A program made the position numbers and the translations under genes. Positions 1 through 12,460 of a DNA stretch of 64,000 nt are shown here, in pieces; position 1 is the first letter of the stretch, and each line of letters begins with the position of its first letter. The notes below the pieces were generated by a model that saw only the letters and a list, made by a program, of their open reading frames with translations, did no database searches and was not told the origin of the DNA. Source of the stretch: Hybos culiciformis (lineage: Eukaryota > Arthropoda > Insecta > Diptera > Hybotidae); assembly GCA_964007475.1 (NCBI GenBank), contig OZ023273.1:67598445-67662444 (forward strand). Reading direction: 5' to 3'.

Positions 1-1721
1 TTGTCATAATGCAATAAAAGTAATGGTCGAATTCTAATTCCGATTTTATTTTCTATAAAAAACGTTAGCAGTCGTGACAGGAAGCTAGAAGTGATAGTGC
101 AATGTAGAATTTTAAAAAATTCACGATGAAATCATAAAAATAATTATTTTTGGAAACATTAATTAACTTCCTTTACTTTCAAGCCAAAATTATTTTCCTT
201 GGAACTAGTATTTAAAATCTACATAAATGAAAATTTAAATTTTAGTGCCCTTTCGAATAACTTTTAATATTTTAATGCCCCTTCGAATAACTTCTTTTAT
301 TTTTATTCTTTTGAAAAAAAAAAAAAGGAAAAAGAAAGTTAAGTAAAATGTAAAATATTCATTGGAAAAATATTTTAATTAAAATAAAAAAAAAAAAAAA
401 CTATTATTTTTATTGATATAGAAACTTGTTAAATGAAATTGTGTATAAAATAAATTTTTTAAAAGGACTATAAATTTTTTATTCAAATATAATCATAATA
501 ATACTCTGAATAGGTGTGTGCCCCATTAAAACTATAATAATTGTTAACCTTAATGCAGTTGTTATTGGTCATAATATCAGTTAAATTCTATCATTTAAAT
601 GACTATAAGGAAATTATCGAGTTATTGTTTATTTATATTTAATTTATTTATTTTTTTCATTTTTGTATCCTATTAACATGATTTTTATGTAACTTTGCCC
701 CCTATGGACACAAATAATATGCCTAGATTGTTTCATATATACTTAGAGGTAGTATAAAAATAAAAATAATAATAATAAGGTATCCATGTAATTGACATAT
801 TATTTTTGAGTTTTGTATGAAAAATAAACAAGATTAAAGCAATAAATGAAGATAATTTAGAACTTGCATTAAATTAATATAATTTAATATTTAAATGAGT
901 TTTTTTTTATTAATTGATACTGAGTTTTACACGCACTTCGTTATTTATTTTGATTAATACTGGCAATGGGAAGGTATATATTATAAAAAACTCATTCAAA
1001 TGTTTAAAATTGACGAATAATAATGTTGGATTCAAACATGCTGGCAATTAAAATACAATATTGGTAATATAGTTTTAGATTATTTACGTTACATATTTGA
1101 ACTGATATATAATTTATGTATCAGGAATCAGGACACTTTAAGTTCTTTTCAATCAAATGACATAATTTTTACTGCGTATAATTATGTCTATCGACAATGA
1201 TGCCCACTCCACTGACACATATAGAAGAAGTAAATATTTTTCTTCCATATCCACAGACATTAAATTGTTTTAATGATTTTTGATTTGATTTTGCTTATCA
1301 AACCACTAAACAATAATTAAGTACATACACTCAAAAAAAAAATGCAATCAAAATCGAAAGCAATTGTACTTCATTTCAATTTTTGTCCGTAATTGATACT
1401 TTTGAAGTCAAAATCTGTTGTTTTATTTGAAGACATCCTAAATGAAGTTCCAAAATGAAATACCAACTTTACAGACAATTTTAAGACTGAAAACCTGTCC
1501 TTATTTTAGGACTTCAAATATTTGCTTTCAAAAGAAAAATTATTACTTTATTTGAATTGCTATTGCTTTCATTTTACCTTGCATTAATGAAACTATGTTC
1601 TTCAAATTAATGTTTTTAGTTGCAATAACATAAAATGAATAACTTTAGATTGAAATGAAGTAAGTCCTGTTTTATTTTCATTCATTTTATTAGATTTTGC
1701 ATTTTACACATTGTCGTAAAT

Positions 1722-1796
1722 TCAGTTCATAGCTCAGTGGCAGAGTTGGTGGATTGCAATGTTTAGGACAGTGGTTCGAGTCTACAAGCGGGAATA
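1722..1796 (+). repeat. tRNA-derived SINE-like head
   Basis: RNA polymerase III promoter-like boxes are present with tRNA spacing: an A box TAGCTCAGTGG at 1730-1740 and a B box GGTTCGAGTCT at 1773-1783. No acceptor stem pairs across the ends, so this is not a functional tRNA. The sequence is clearly related to the minus-strand copy at 63700-63776; they share TTGCAATG.TTAGGAC/CTAAGGAC between the boxes. That supports one interspersed SINE family. A long A-rich tail follows at once, which fits retroposition. Confidence 0.6.
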
Positions 1797-2046
1797 AAAA
1801 AAATTATTAAAAAAATTTAAAAAATAAAAAAAAATAAAAAAAATATAAAAAAAAATAAAAATAAAATAAATAAAAAAATTTAATAAACAAAAAGAATTAA
1901 ATAAAATAAAATAAAATAAAAAAAATATAAAAGAAAAATTAATAAAAAATTAAATGAAATAAAAAAAATATCAATAAAAAAATAACAAAAATATAAACAA
2001 AAAAAAAAAATAAAAAAAAAAATAAATAAATAAATAAAAAAAAAAT
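1791..2046 (+). repeat. A-rich low-complexity tail
   Basis: About 250 bases consist almost only of A runs broken by single T residues (AAAAATAAATAAA type). The tract lies directly 3' of the tRNA-like head. The related copy at 63.7 kb also has an A-rich tract on the equivalent side, so I read it as the expanded tail of a SINE. Confidence 0.55.
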
Positions 2047-5000
2047 TGAGTCTAGCATTTTCTTTTTTGGATTTGCGGTGTTTTTGCTGATGAATTTGAA
2101 AGGTTTTTGGTTTTGGGGTAATAAACTTTGTTTTTGTAAAGATACAAATTATACGTAAATTTAACTAATTTTTACTTGAATTGTTTTGTTTTCATTTCGA
2201 AAGATACTTGCTAATTTCTGCTTTCGATTTTGAAATGAACTACCATTATTTTTCAAATCGAATAATTCTCTGTAGGGACAATGCGAAGAAATCTCACTTT
2301 AAATTGAAGCAACTTTTTGTTGTTTTGATTGCATTATTTCTTTGAGTATATACATAATATTATAGTTTAGTGCGAAAAAATAAATAAATTACTATTTTTT
2401 CTAAAAGAAAATTAGGTAAACCGCAAAAGTTAATAATATTAACTCACTTATCGGTTTAATCAGAATATTTTTTTGTGTTTTGAAAAATTGTGTGAGAAAA
2501 CGTCTTGTAAAATAATTTATGTTAATTTAATGTTCATTATTACACTATGCGCAGAAATTATGTTTCCATGTTGGGCGTATAGTAAATGTGGTTTTATATA
2601 TATAAAACTTAACCTAATAATAGTTTTTTTTTCAATAATGACAACAACTCTTAAAAACAATTTTTTATATCAATATTGTCTGAATATTAAGAAATATATC
2701 ATTTCTTTAGCAGTGCAGAAAAATAAATTAATAATAATGTTTAATTTACGTTTTAAAGAATATGTAGAATTTTAAAACTTAAGTTTGAACATTGGTTATA
2801 TGTAATTAATTCTTAGTAAGAAAAAATAGTCAGTTTACTTAGTATGACATTTTGTTATTATACTGGCCGCAATGCCTATTCCAGATTTGTACTTGTTGCC
2901 AATCCAGCATATTGTAGGCAGTGTTAACATGCATTAATTTTTTTTTTTTTTGAATTTTTACCCAGCTGATGTTCCCCCACACACTATATTGTCATGTAAT
3001 TTAATTATTTGTGAAAAGAATTTATTAAAAGTGCTCACTGCTATTCAAAAATTAAAGCAGACTTCATATAATAACATTTTAATTAAAGTATAAATTTATT
3101 GTATAATTTATAATATGAAATTTTTTATTTTTTTTTTTCAAAAGATATTTGCATTTTCTTATGTAATTTCCATCACATATTGTGATTATTTTGACACGAA
3201 AGTAATATCTAATATAGCTTAAAGCAAAAAAAAAACATCTCTACATCTTTTCCACCCAGAAATTTATGTTTTTTAATACTGTTCATTAAAAAATAGGGTA
3301 TAGTATATAAGATATGTAATTTTTTTTTTTTTTACACACTCATAAAAAGTAATTTTGTTTGAATAAAAGAAAGATTTATGACTTTAAAGAAAACCTCCAG
3401 GGACAAAATGCAGCATTAGCAAAAAAAAATAAAAAAAATGCGTTAGTGGTTTACTTTCTATGAACCATTAGAAAATTTTAACTTCACAATAAAATAAATT
3501 TGTTTGCAGCATTATATATTATTAAAAAAAATAAAATAAAAGAGTAGTACATCGTCGTTTGACATGGATCAAATCATTGCGCGAAATATGAAATGCACCA
3601 TGAAATTTTTCGAATTGTTTTGAATATAATAAAAATAATTTAACTGTTTTGCAAGGTAATAATGATCATTATATGTTTCAATTTCTGTACATGAGAGTTT
3701 TTTGTACCTACACGATGTGCATGAAGTTTTCACCCTATATATTAGTCTTGTTTAATTCTCACTGTTTATTCCAGCACTATATGTAAATTTAATTACGAGT
3801 TATTATGAAGTATGCTTCCAATTTTTCAGTTTTAACAATCACAGCTTAAGATACGAGAATTGAGTTTCGACATTTTAAATTATAAACCATCTTTGAGGAA
3901 AAATCACAAATTAATACTTACATTTTGTACACGCCGTTTTTACATGGAACCTTGTTTTATATAGTGCAAATTAAATGAACTAATCAGAATTTTAAGTTTT
4001 AAAGATGTTTGCTTAATTTGATGTTTGAAGAATCTAATTTGGCGTGACCAACTGTTAAGCTTGTATTTTTTTTTGTTGAAGAATTTATTTTTTTAACCCC
4101 AAAATATGTTATGTATGTAAATGAAAATAGAAAACTCCCGTCCCTTTTTTTTGTTGTTAAGTAATAGCAGAAAGATTAATGTTTTATGGAATAGCTAGTG
4201 GCATTGTTTTTCCTTCATTTAAAATTATACAATTCATCCAAAGATCATTGTCAAATGAACAAAATAATAAGTTATTGTTTATGTTTTTTTTTTTTTAATA
4301 TAAATGAAGAAAATAGCATGCTATAATTTTATGTTTTTTAGATAAATTATAAAAAATTAAAAACATAAATAAGAACAAAAATTAATTCATACATTAAAAA
4401 ACTTTTATATACAATTAAAAAAATAGGAAAAAAAGAAGAAAATTATAAGAAAGATAATCTTTTCTTTCTCGTAAATTTTAATTAAAAAGTGAAGAATTTT
4501 TTTTTAATATAATATTTTAACATATCATTTAAATAATGATTCGTTTTTTTTTTTCTAACTATTGATGTATGTTCAAAGTACGTAGATATTTGACATTGAA
4601 ACACAAAAAAAAAAATTATTTTTTCATAAAACATTTGCATTTGGTATAAGCAAGGTAGATAATTTTCATAGTCACACATATAAGAATTAAACGAAATAAA
4701 ACTTTTAAATTTTTAATGACAACATAAAGAAGAATTTCGCAAACTTAATTTTTAATGTTAGGCTCCACGCTTCAAACTGTCAGAATTCATTTATTAGACA
4801 AACTTAACTGTGGGAAAGTTAAAAATAAATGAACTGTGTGCGGAACTATTTAGAATCTAATAAAAGAGAAATATAGTACGTATATATAATTTCAGCCTGT
4901 ATTAGTACAAAATGTTTATTACGGGCGCAAGAATCATATTAGAAGGACGAAAACGCACTTCCCTGAAAGTAAATTGTAAATTAATTTAGTCATAAAATAC

Positions 5001-6202
5001 AACTTCTGGGCCATACAACGAAAGCCGAGTAAAATATAATATCTTATTTTAAAAAATTTTAAATTAGTAGCATTAAAATTTAGATTTGTATTTTTTATCT
5101 AATTTGGTAAGTATGTTGATCTTATTTTTAAATTCGGCTCGACAATAAGTTATTGTGTGCGAACTATAAGATTAGTTGAAATTCATCTGAAAATTCAATA
5201 GATATTCAGAAAATCAATAATAATTGATTAGTTAAATTAAAGAAAATTCTGACTGCAATTAATAAAATTATTGATTTTTTTTTTCAAATTTATTAAGGTG
5301 TTAATATTGTCATGATTGTAAAAAAATTAACTAAAATTTACCAAAATCATAATAAAAACCAAAAAAAAAAAAGATTATTGGTTATGTTGAAATAATATTT
5401 TATAATTTAATCAATAGGAACAAAATTTTATTCGCTTTTATTTTCTTATATTTTTTTTTTTTTTTTTTTTTAAAATAACTAATAAAAAAAAAAATCAATA
5501 TAGTCGTGACCAAAAAGATTTTTTTTTATATTGGTTTTGGTATGGTTTTTTTTTTAAGATAATAACGGTTTAATTAATTTACGTAATGTTCTTTGGTTAA
5601 AAATCTGCTTCGCGGTAAAAACATTTTCATACTATATAAAAGTTAGTCGAAGAAAATTTGAATTAAATATTTTTATTTATTATAATGTCGTCGGTCGGCG
5701 AAGCGAACGTCGTAAGTCTTTTTTTTTGAAAATTTTTAAGGATTTGGTTACAAAAGTTCTCCACCTAAATTTACGAGTTATTTTTTTTTTTCGACAATAG
5801 AAGTCCTTAAAAAATATTTAGAGAGTTTTTTTGAATGTTGTAGATCGACGCAAATCAACAAAAAGGACAGGAAAATGTTAGAAAAACATGTTTTGAAGTT
5901 TGGTCCAAATAAATTGATCGATCTATACCTATTTATCGAATTTTCTAAGCACGTTGGGTTTGATAAACTTATAATAAATATCTAAAAAAAAAAAAAATAA
6001 TTTTTCCATTATCAAAAGTGGGTGACTATCGTGAAAGGTGAAAAGTTTCTGTATATAATATAAGAATCCACAGTTTATAGAACCACAAGCTAATGAAATT
6101 TACTTTAATTTTCATAAAACTTCTCTAAGACCTTTAATTTTAAAATTTATTTAATAGAAATTTTCAAGTTATCAATGTGTGACATTTATTGTAGAAAAAA
6201 AA

Positions 6203-6400
6203 AATTTCATTCATTACCTTCGGGCTGTTTCATATTTTAAAATGGTATAAAAGTTTTTAGAATCGGTTAAGGCTAAGTGCACGAAATCTCTATTTTATGA
6301 CATGAAAACAGACATGAAAATAGTTTTGAAGACATTTTCCTAAATTAAACTTTAACATAATCTAAAAAAGCTTTTAAATCAAATTTTGGAACAAAAAATG
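6203..6400. repeat. Partial copy of the 6.4-6.8 kb foldback repeat
   Basis: The stretch TAGAATCGGTTAAGGCTAAG with flanking TTTCATTCA..., AAAATGGTATAAAA and AAATTAAACTTTA blocks repeats the arm of the adjacent foldback element in the same order. It folds back on itself only in part. It shows that the family is moderately repeated, with a third fragment at 24.0 kb. Confidence 0.6.
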
Positions 6401-6436
6401 TTTGGGGAGCCTTTTAAGAGGACTTCGCCTCTTAGG

Positions 6437-6823
6437 TGGACTTGGTACCAGTTTGGATTTTTTTTTCCCAAAATTTGAGTGAAAAGCCGTTTTAGATTAT
6501 TTTAAAGTTTAATTTAGAAAAAACATTTCATTCACAACCTCAGGAGTCTTTCGTACTTTAAAATGGTATAAAACTTTTTAGAATCGGTTAAGGCTAAGAG
6601 CTCGAAATCTCTTCAAAACCATTTTGTGACACAAAAAAATGGTTTTGAAGAGATTTCAAGCACTTAGTCTTAACTGATTCTAAAAAGTTTAATACTCTTT
6701 TAAAGTATCAAACAGTTCGGAGTTGTGAATGAAATGTTTTTTCTAAATTAAACTTTAAAATAATCTAAAACTGCTTTTAAAAAAAGTTTTGGGCAAAAAA
6801 ATTAAAACTAGTACCAAGTCCCC
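6437..6823. mobile_element. Foldback (long inverted repeat) element, about 390 bp
   Basis: Two arms of about 190 bp are inverted copies of one another. The left arm begins GGACTTGGTACCAG near 6438. The right arm ends CTAGTACCAAGTCC near 6821. The loop is around 6628-6640, where CCATTTT and AAAATGG meet. Shared internal blocks include TTTAGATTATTTTAAAGTTT and TTTTTAGAATCGGTTAAG. No coding frame is present. It is a MITE-like or foldback element. The transcript of either strand would form a long imperfect hairpin. Confidence 0.75.
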
Positions 6824-9488
6824 TTAATGAATTATTGAAGAAAAATTATTCTTTAATTTAAAAAAAAAACAAAAACAAATGGGTCTTTAATGCTAAAAAA
6901 AGTTTCAAAATTATCCCTGAATCAATTTTGAACTACTTTGCTCAGAAAATGAAAACAAAAACCATAATCACACACATAATCTCTAAAAATATAAAAAGAT
7001 CTATTTTTTTTTTATATTAAGCAGACATTATTTATACTTTTTGTTTTTGTTTTTAAAATATTTTGCATGTCTAATGTTTTTATTTTTTTATTTTTGTTTT
7101 TGATAACTATTCAGATATAGCTTACATTGTAAAGTAATGCGATTTTATTTTTAAAGGGTTTAAGGAACAAAATGCCATCAGGCAAGGTAAAATCAATGCT
7201 ATTTTAAGACAGACACGGTAATTGTGTAGCATAAGTAAGAAAAACACAAAAAAAAATTAATTTTTTTTAGTATCAGAAGTAAATAAACTATTATTTGGGA
7301 ACACAAACAAACAAATTTTTTAATAGACAAAAAAAATCATAAGAAATAGTTATAAGAAATAGTTATTTCATTGAATATAGTAAGAAAAAATATGATTTTT
7401 TGGTTTTAAAATATGTTTTAAATTTGAATTTAAATTTTTATTAAATTGATTTAGTTTTTTGTTGCAAAAAAAAAAATTATTTCAGATACTTAAATTGTTA
7501 AAAAAAGTTTATATGTTTTGAGAATTAAATAGTAGTAAGAGTCTATAATCATCATATAATTATTATAGTAACGAAAAGTTGACACTATCATATCTTAACG
7601 ATTTTAAATAATATTTTACTCCATCATCGGAGGTTTTTAACTTTTAGTTAGTAGACATTTTTTTTTGGGTTCAGATAAAAGTTAATAATTAATCAAAACC
7701 TAGACTACACTAGATATCGTATAAAGACTATAGAGCAGGTGTGCTCAATCAGTCGATCGCATAAGAATTTTAAGTAGATCTCACATGAATTACATATAAT
7801 CAAAATATTTTTCACGGTGAGTTGATAAACATTTGGACAACTGCTTATGCTTAATTGAACTACATGAAAATTGCTCACTAATAAAAGTTAATTGGAATAA
7901 GATAATTTACTTTAAATATTATGTTATAAATTTTTTTATATTTGATTTATTATAAAAACAACTTTATGTACGGTCGATCTCTATTCGTTAAGAAAAGAAA
8001 CAGTAACTCCTAGGCTTACTAAAGTTGCAATAGAGTGATCAAATGTAAAAAATCCGATGAAATCTTCTTAATATATTATGTTCTTAATTTAATATTATAG
8101 ATCTCATGATTCTGACTTTTTACTTTTAACTTTTGGGTTTTTAATTTCGTGTTTTCCAATGCCTAATGCTCCACTGTAAATGAATTTCTTTACTTTTACG
8201 TAATTATGAAAACAAACAAATTTCAGAACATTGCAATACCTAAAGTCTAGAAAAATCCAAACAAACTATTAAAACAAAATATTGTTTAATGAATATTAAA
8301 AAAAAAACAAATAGTTAAATAAAAAATATAAGTTGAATTAAGCAATTTAATGCAACCGCAACTCTAAGCTGTCTTAATTCGTTATGCATTATTGATTATC
8401 TTAGATCAATTTTTTTTTTTTTTTAATTTTATTTTAATAAAAACATTTTTTAATGAAAACTATTATTTTCTTAATGTTTATTTTTCATAAATCTTAACAA
8501 CCAATAGATATTTATTCTTTTTTTTTTTTGGTAATCTTTTCTTATATATTTTTTTGATTAATTCAATAATATTACAGTTCAGGTTTGCATGACTCAATAT
8601 TCATTTAAAAAAAAAGAAGAAAAATACAAAACATAGCAAAATCTTCATTTTTCGTTTTACATAAAAAGATTTCTTGTTTATTTTTTTTTTATTTTTTTTT
8701 TTTGCAATTTATAGGTATCGTGCCGTTCTCGTCCACTTGGCACCTGGATGATTATATGATGATGACGATAACCTAGACCCTTTGGGGAGATTATTATGCT
8801 TGTATTAAAAAACTATGTATTATATACATATTTTTAAATATTCAAGAAAATCATGAATTCATGCTTTTTCATTGTTATAATGAAGATGCATTAAATTGAC
8901 CTATTTTTTTTTTAAAACATTAAAAAAATGTAAACAGAAGAACTTGAATTTGGGGAAAAAAAAATATAATGATTTTTGCCGATTGAATATTGCATATTGT
9001 TTATATTTAAAAATGAAATAAAAATTGGTAAAATTAGAATACTTAGTAAACAGGCCAGTCATTTAGATCAGTGCTTTTCAAACTTTTTTATGTTGTGGTC
9101 CCCTTAATTTGGAATTAAAATTATTGCTCTAGAGCTTTAGATGAAAAAGCTTGTTGTTTATTTTTTTAAGACATAGTTAGTTTTGCATCACAGGATACGT
9201 TGTGACAAAGTTAATTAAATCGAAAACATTTAATTTGCGATAATTAATATTTTTTCTGTTGTCTTGTTTAAAGTTCTGAAACAATTTTCCAAATAGGGAA
9301 AAATGATGTAATATCTATTTAATTCCTTTTTTAACCTACACAACCAATATGAACATGAATGTATTTTAGTGTTTATGCAAATATCTTCTTATCTGTGAAT
9401 AGGTACTTATAATTTCAATTCACATTTATTTTTGAAAAATTTTCACGGATCCTTTCAAGATCATCACGGCCTCCAAAGGAACCGCGCC

Positions 9489-10340
9489 CAGAGCCGTGTC
9501 TAGAGTTTGCGGCGCCTATGGCAAACATTTAAAATGGCGCCTACTATCTCAACTATCATACAAAAAATTAACTTCCAATTTTTAATTTTGATCTATTTCA
9601 AATGTTAATGCGAAAAAAGATAAAATAAATTCTGTACAAATTCAACATAACTATTCAATTTGAAATTAATACATTTGTTGATTTTTAACAAATGCAATAA
9701 TTTCAACAAATTCAATGCTTAGATTTTTTTTATTTTAATTTATTTTTAATGCTTTAATGTTTGCAAATTCGTTGATTATTTCATCAAAATTTGCTTCTTA
9801 AACATTATTATCAAATATCATATTCGATTGACAATATAGCTAATGCTAAAATTTTTCTCACCACTAGCCAGCCACAGTGTAAAAATTCGTAAAGTAACAT
9901 AAATATTTGGAAATGTTTCACACAAATCAAGTGCAACAATTTCCTTAAAATTTCAAAATGATATAAGGAGTTTAAATTTTTAAACAGCTCATCACTTTGA
10001 AATTTAAGGCATTCGATTTCATTCAGCATCTCACCGGAATCCAATCCTGAATACTCCAAACAAAAATCTTTCACTGCTTTATTTAATTCCATCATGGATC
10101 TAGTTTTAGACATTAACTTTTCTCCTGACAAAAATTCAAATAATTTTCAAATAATTTAACAAATTAACAAAAATTAATTTTGAAGAAAATTACGTACACT
10201 TACTAGAATTTTGAAATTTTGTATAAAGCTGTAATAAATCATGTTTATTAAGTAAAAACAGTTTTAAATTTGAGTGAGCGCCTTTTTAATCAGGCGCCTA
10301 TGGCCAGGGCCACGTTCGCCATACCCAAGTTACAGCTCTG
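9489..10340. mobile_element. Second hAT-type element nested in the first
   Basis: The left end CAGAGCCGTGTCTAGAGT is matched by the reverse complement of the right end, CAGAGCTGTAACTTGGGT, at about 13 of 18 positions. The flanking 8-mers ACCGCGCC (9481-9488) and GCCGCGCC (10341-10348) differ at one base, consistent with an old 8-bp target duplication. Both ends also carry GGCGCCTATGG a short way inside. The element encodes on its minus strand a broken hAT transposase C terminus. It inserted after the outer element, which dates the outer one as older. Confidence 0.8.
9735..10131 (-). pseudogene. Broken hAT transposase C-terminal fragment
   Basis: A 106-residue minus-strand frame ends in LALAILSIEYDI, which resembles the LALLSIEH-type motif near the C terminus of hAT (ZMYM1-like) transposases. 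Just past its stop, in another frame, the sequence reads DEIINEFANIKALKIN followed by a stop. This matches the family's usual final segment (acidic, then FA..KA.K). A frameshift and stop therefore separate two pieces of one ancestral C terminus. The upstream part (EMLNEIECLKFQ..., then HLICVKHFQIFMLLYEFLHC) is consistent with the region before the dimerisation domain. The DDE catalytic core is absent. It is non-functional as it stands. The family assignment rests on remembered motifs. Confidence 0.6.
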
Positions 10341-11849
10341 GCCGCGCCTCTAGTTTGAGAAATACTAATTTAGATAATCGTGTAGTGATTTAATAATTAT
10401 ACTGAAGAATCATTATGAACGAACAAAACTTTCTGTCGTAAAAAACAACTTTTAAATTAATTTTATAAAAGAAAATTAAGACATAACACAACCATTAATA
10501 AAAAATTAGAACTAGTTATCATAAAATTAGACTGGTAGTGAATTTTTCGTTGCTTGACAAAGCTTCGAAGTATAAAACGAATTATGGTAGATATAACAGC
10601 AAAAACAATTTTTAAGTTTTTCTAAATTGATACAAATAAATGATGAATATATCATAAATTCATATATTGGAAAGCAATATTTCAATGCTCAAGATTTATT
10701 TAAAAAAAAAAAAAAAATGTCTGTGACATAATATCTGAGCGGAATCAAAAATAAAATATATGTATTTAATTTTTTTGATTCATATTCTATATTAAAACTA
10801 TATTAATTGATAATAAATATTTTTAATTTGAAACTTTTAAGTATGTGAAATAAAAGTTCATGCTCGTTCAAATTTTAATTGCAATTGCAAGAAAGCATAA
10901 TAGTTCTTGTTTTTTTTATCCAAAAACATAAATTTTTTTCTTTTTCCTAATTATATACATATTAAATGTGTAGATATTTTTTGCTATCTTCTGTTGTGAA
11001 CACTATATAAAAAACTGTTAATAGTGCTGCTAAACATTACAGTTTTTTTTTTTGTACAACCATAATGTTCCGTGATGATAACAAGAGGGAGTAGTAAAAT
11101 TTATACTTATAATTGCGAAATGTTACTTTTTAGTGATGAAGATTACTTTTTTTTTTCTACAAAACACTAATTAGTAGCGTTAATATGTGCTTTAAAGTAT
11201 AGAGAGCTGCACACAAGAATTGTACATAAAAGTGATATGAATTGCACACAAAAATTGTGATCCATTAAGTTTTTTTTTTATATAAAGAAGAAAAAAAAAA
11301 TTTTTTTTAGCGAACACCTTTTTTTTAATACTTTAAAGCGTAAAAATAAAACGATATCGACCATTGACCGAAACCTCATGCAATACATAACATTTATGAG
11401 GAAAAATAAAAAAAACACAATCTTAACATTACTTTCTTTGAGTTCTTATTTAAGACATCAATTTATAAGTATGTATAGACATCGTCGTCACAGTTTTAAA
11501 ATTTGTTCCAAATTATTAATTAGTTTAATTTTTTAAATAAGGCCGAAAATCATAACTATATATAGGTTCTAATGAGACATTCGGTTTCCTTTTAAGAAAA
11601 GTAGCCACTTAGGCTGTGACATCTTTTTTACTTTAATGGAACGAACTTAAATTGTTTGCGCCCGAGAAGTATATGTTTTTCATGTTCAAAAGTATTCTGG
11701 AAAATTTCATTTGCTCACTTTATTGTACTGGAACATAACAAAGCACAAAAGAAAGAAATTTATAATTTTGACTAAGACAAAAATCGAAACGAGAGCTTCA
11801 GTAAGGATGCTTACAGATCATATAGAGCTATTATCTAAAAGAAAATTAT

Positions 11850-12460
11850 CTTGTTAGGGATGGTTGGTTGGTTGGTTAAAGTGGCGGAATTACTCAAACT
11901 ACAGTTGTTCCCAATTAGCGCTTACACACCGTTTTGACACCACTCACTCTCGTAACCTAGTCTTTTGCCTAACACAAACCACTAAGCCCACCTCGTTAAG
12001 GAATTTCATCATTTCCCTGAGTTTGGTTGTAGCTAGCACATTCAGATCTTCGACGAAATAGTCACTTAATATGCTTTTTCACCCTATAAGCATCTCGGGT
12101 CTCTTGTCTTCTTATTTTCAAAATTTGTAAATTTGTTGCATAGCCCGCCATTTGAGCCCCGGGATAACGGTTGGGGGCCTTTCAACATCCAGTTTTTTAA
12201 ATAGGCTTTTCGGGTCCAACGCTACAACATTTTATCGAAATATACCTAAATTGTAAAATCGGCTTCTAAGGTAGCCCCTTCGCCGTGGCCTCGGATCAAA
12301 GTTTCTAGTACCGTATAAACATCTCGGACTTAAGTTCAAAATTTCAGCCAAATCGCTCCAGCGGTTTAGGCGTGATTGAGGACAGAGAAACAGAGAATTT
12401 TCATTTTTATATATTCGAACATAATTTATATCTTCCTTCTGCCCCATTAATTAGAACGCA
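11850..12460. repeat. Interspersed repeat fragment of higher GC content
   Basis: This stretch is visibly richer in G and C than its surroundings. It contains GGTTGGTTGGTTGGTT near 11863, GCCCGCCATTTGAGCCCCGG around 12143 and, at about 12347-12390, a block with CAAATCGCTCCAGCGGTTTAG then GCGTGATTGAG and ACAGAGAAACAGAG. The last block resembles sequence often seen near the ends of insect transposable elements. No intact protein domain is visible; frames of 65 and 71 residues here are not recognisable. The class is not assigned. Confidence 0.45.

Larger units (their letters stand above)
1327..2349. mobile_element. About 1-kb inverted-repeat element with an embedded tRNA-like sequence
   Basis: The left end (ACTCAAA, an A run, then AATGCAATCAAAA from 1329) is matched by the reverse complement of the right end (ACTCAAAGAAATAATGCAAT and on, ending near 2348). 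This gives a terminal inverted repeat of about 22 bp with two mismatches. Further in, both arms contain related stretches with GAAAGCAA- and TTTCAA-like sequence, so the element is foldback-like. The centre holds a tRNA-like head (1722-1796) followed by about 250 bp of A-rich sequence. No transposase frame is present. It is either a non-autonomous DNA element carrying a SINE insertion or a composite family. The target-site duplication is unclear. Confidence 0.55.
9069..10367. mobile_element. Outer hAT-type element with perfect 8-bp target duplication
   Basis: The left end CAGTGCTTTTCAAACT (9069) is matched by the reverse complement of the right end, TAGTATTTCTCAAACT (ending at 10367), at 12 of 16 positions. 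Both ends resemble the CAGTGGTTCTCAA ends common in animal hAT transposons. The 8-bp duplication ATTTAGAT flanks it exactly at 9061-9068 and 10368-10375, the size expected for hAT. It is interrupted by a second element at 9489-10340. Without that insertion and one target-site copy the outer element would be about 440 bp, so it was non-autonomous. Confidence 0.85.

Noticed and set aside
2473..2775. 100-residue hydrophobic frame
   Set aside because: Composition is that of AT-rich non-coding DNA; no signal peptide logic, splice structure or homology was seen.
7737..7985. CAGGTGTGCTCAATCAGTCG followed by ATCGC, resembling a hAT end
   Set aside because: No matching right end or 8-bp duplication could be found; only a GGTCGATCTC phrase near 7974 hints at the other side.
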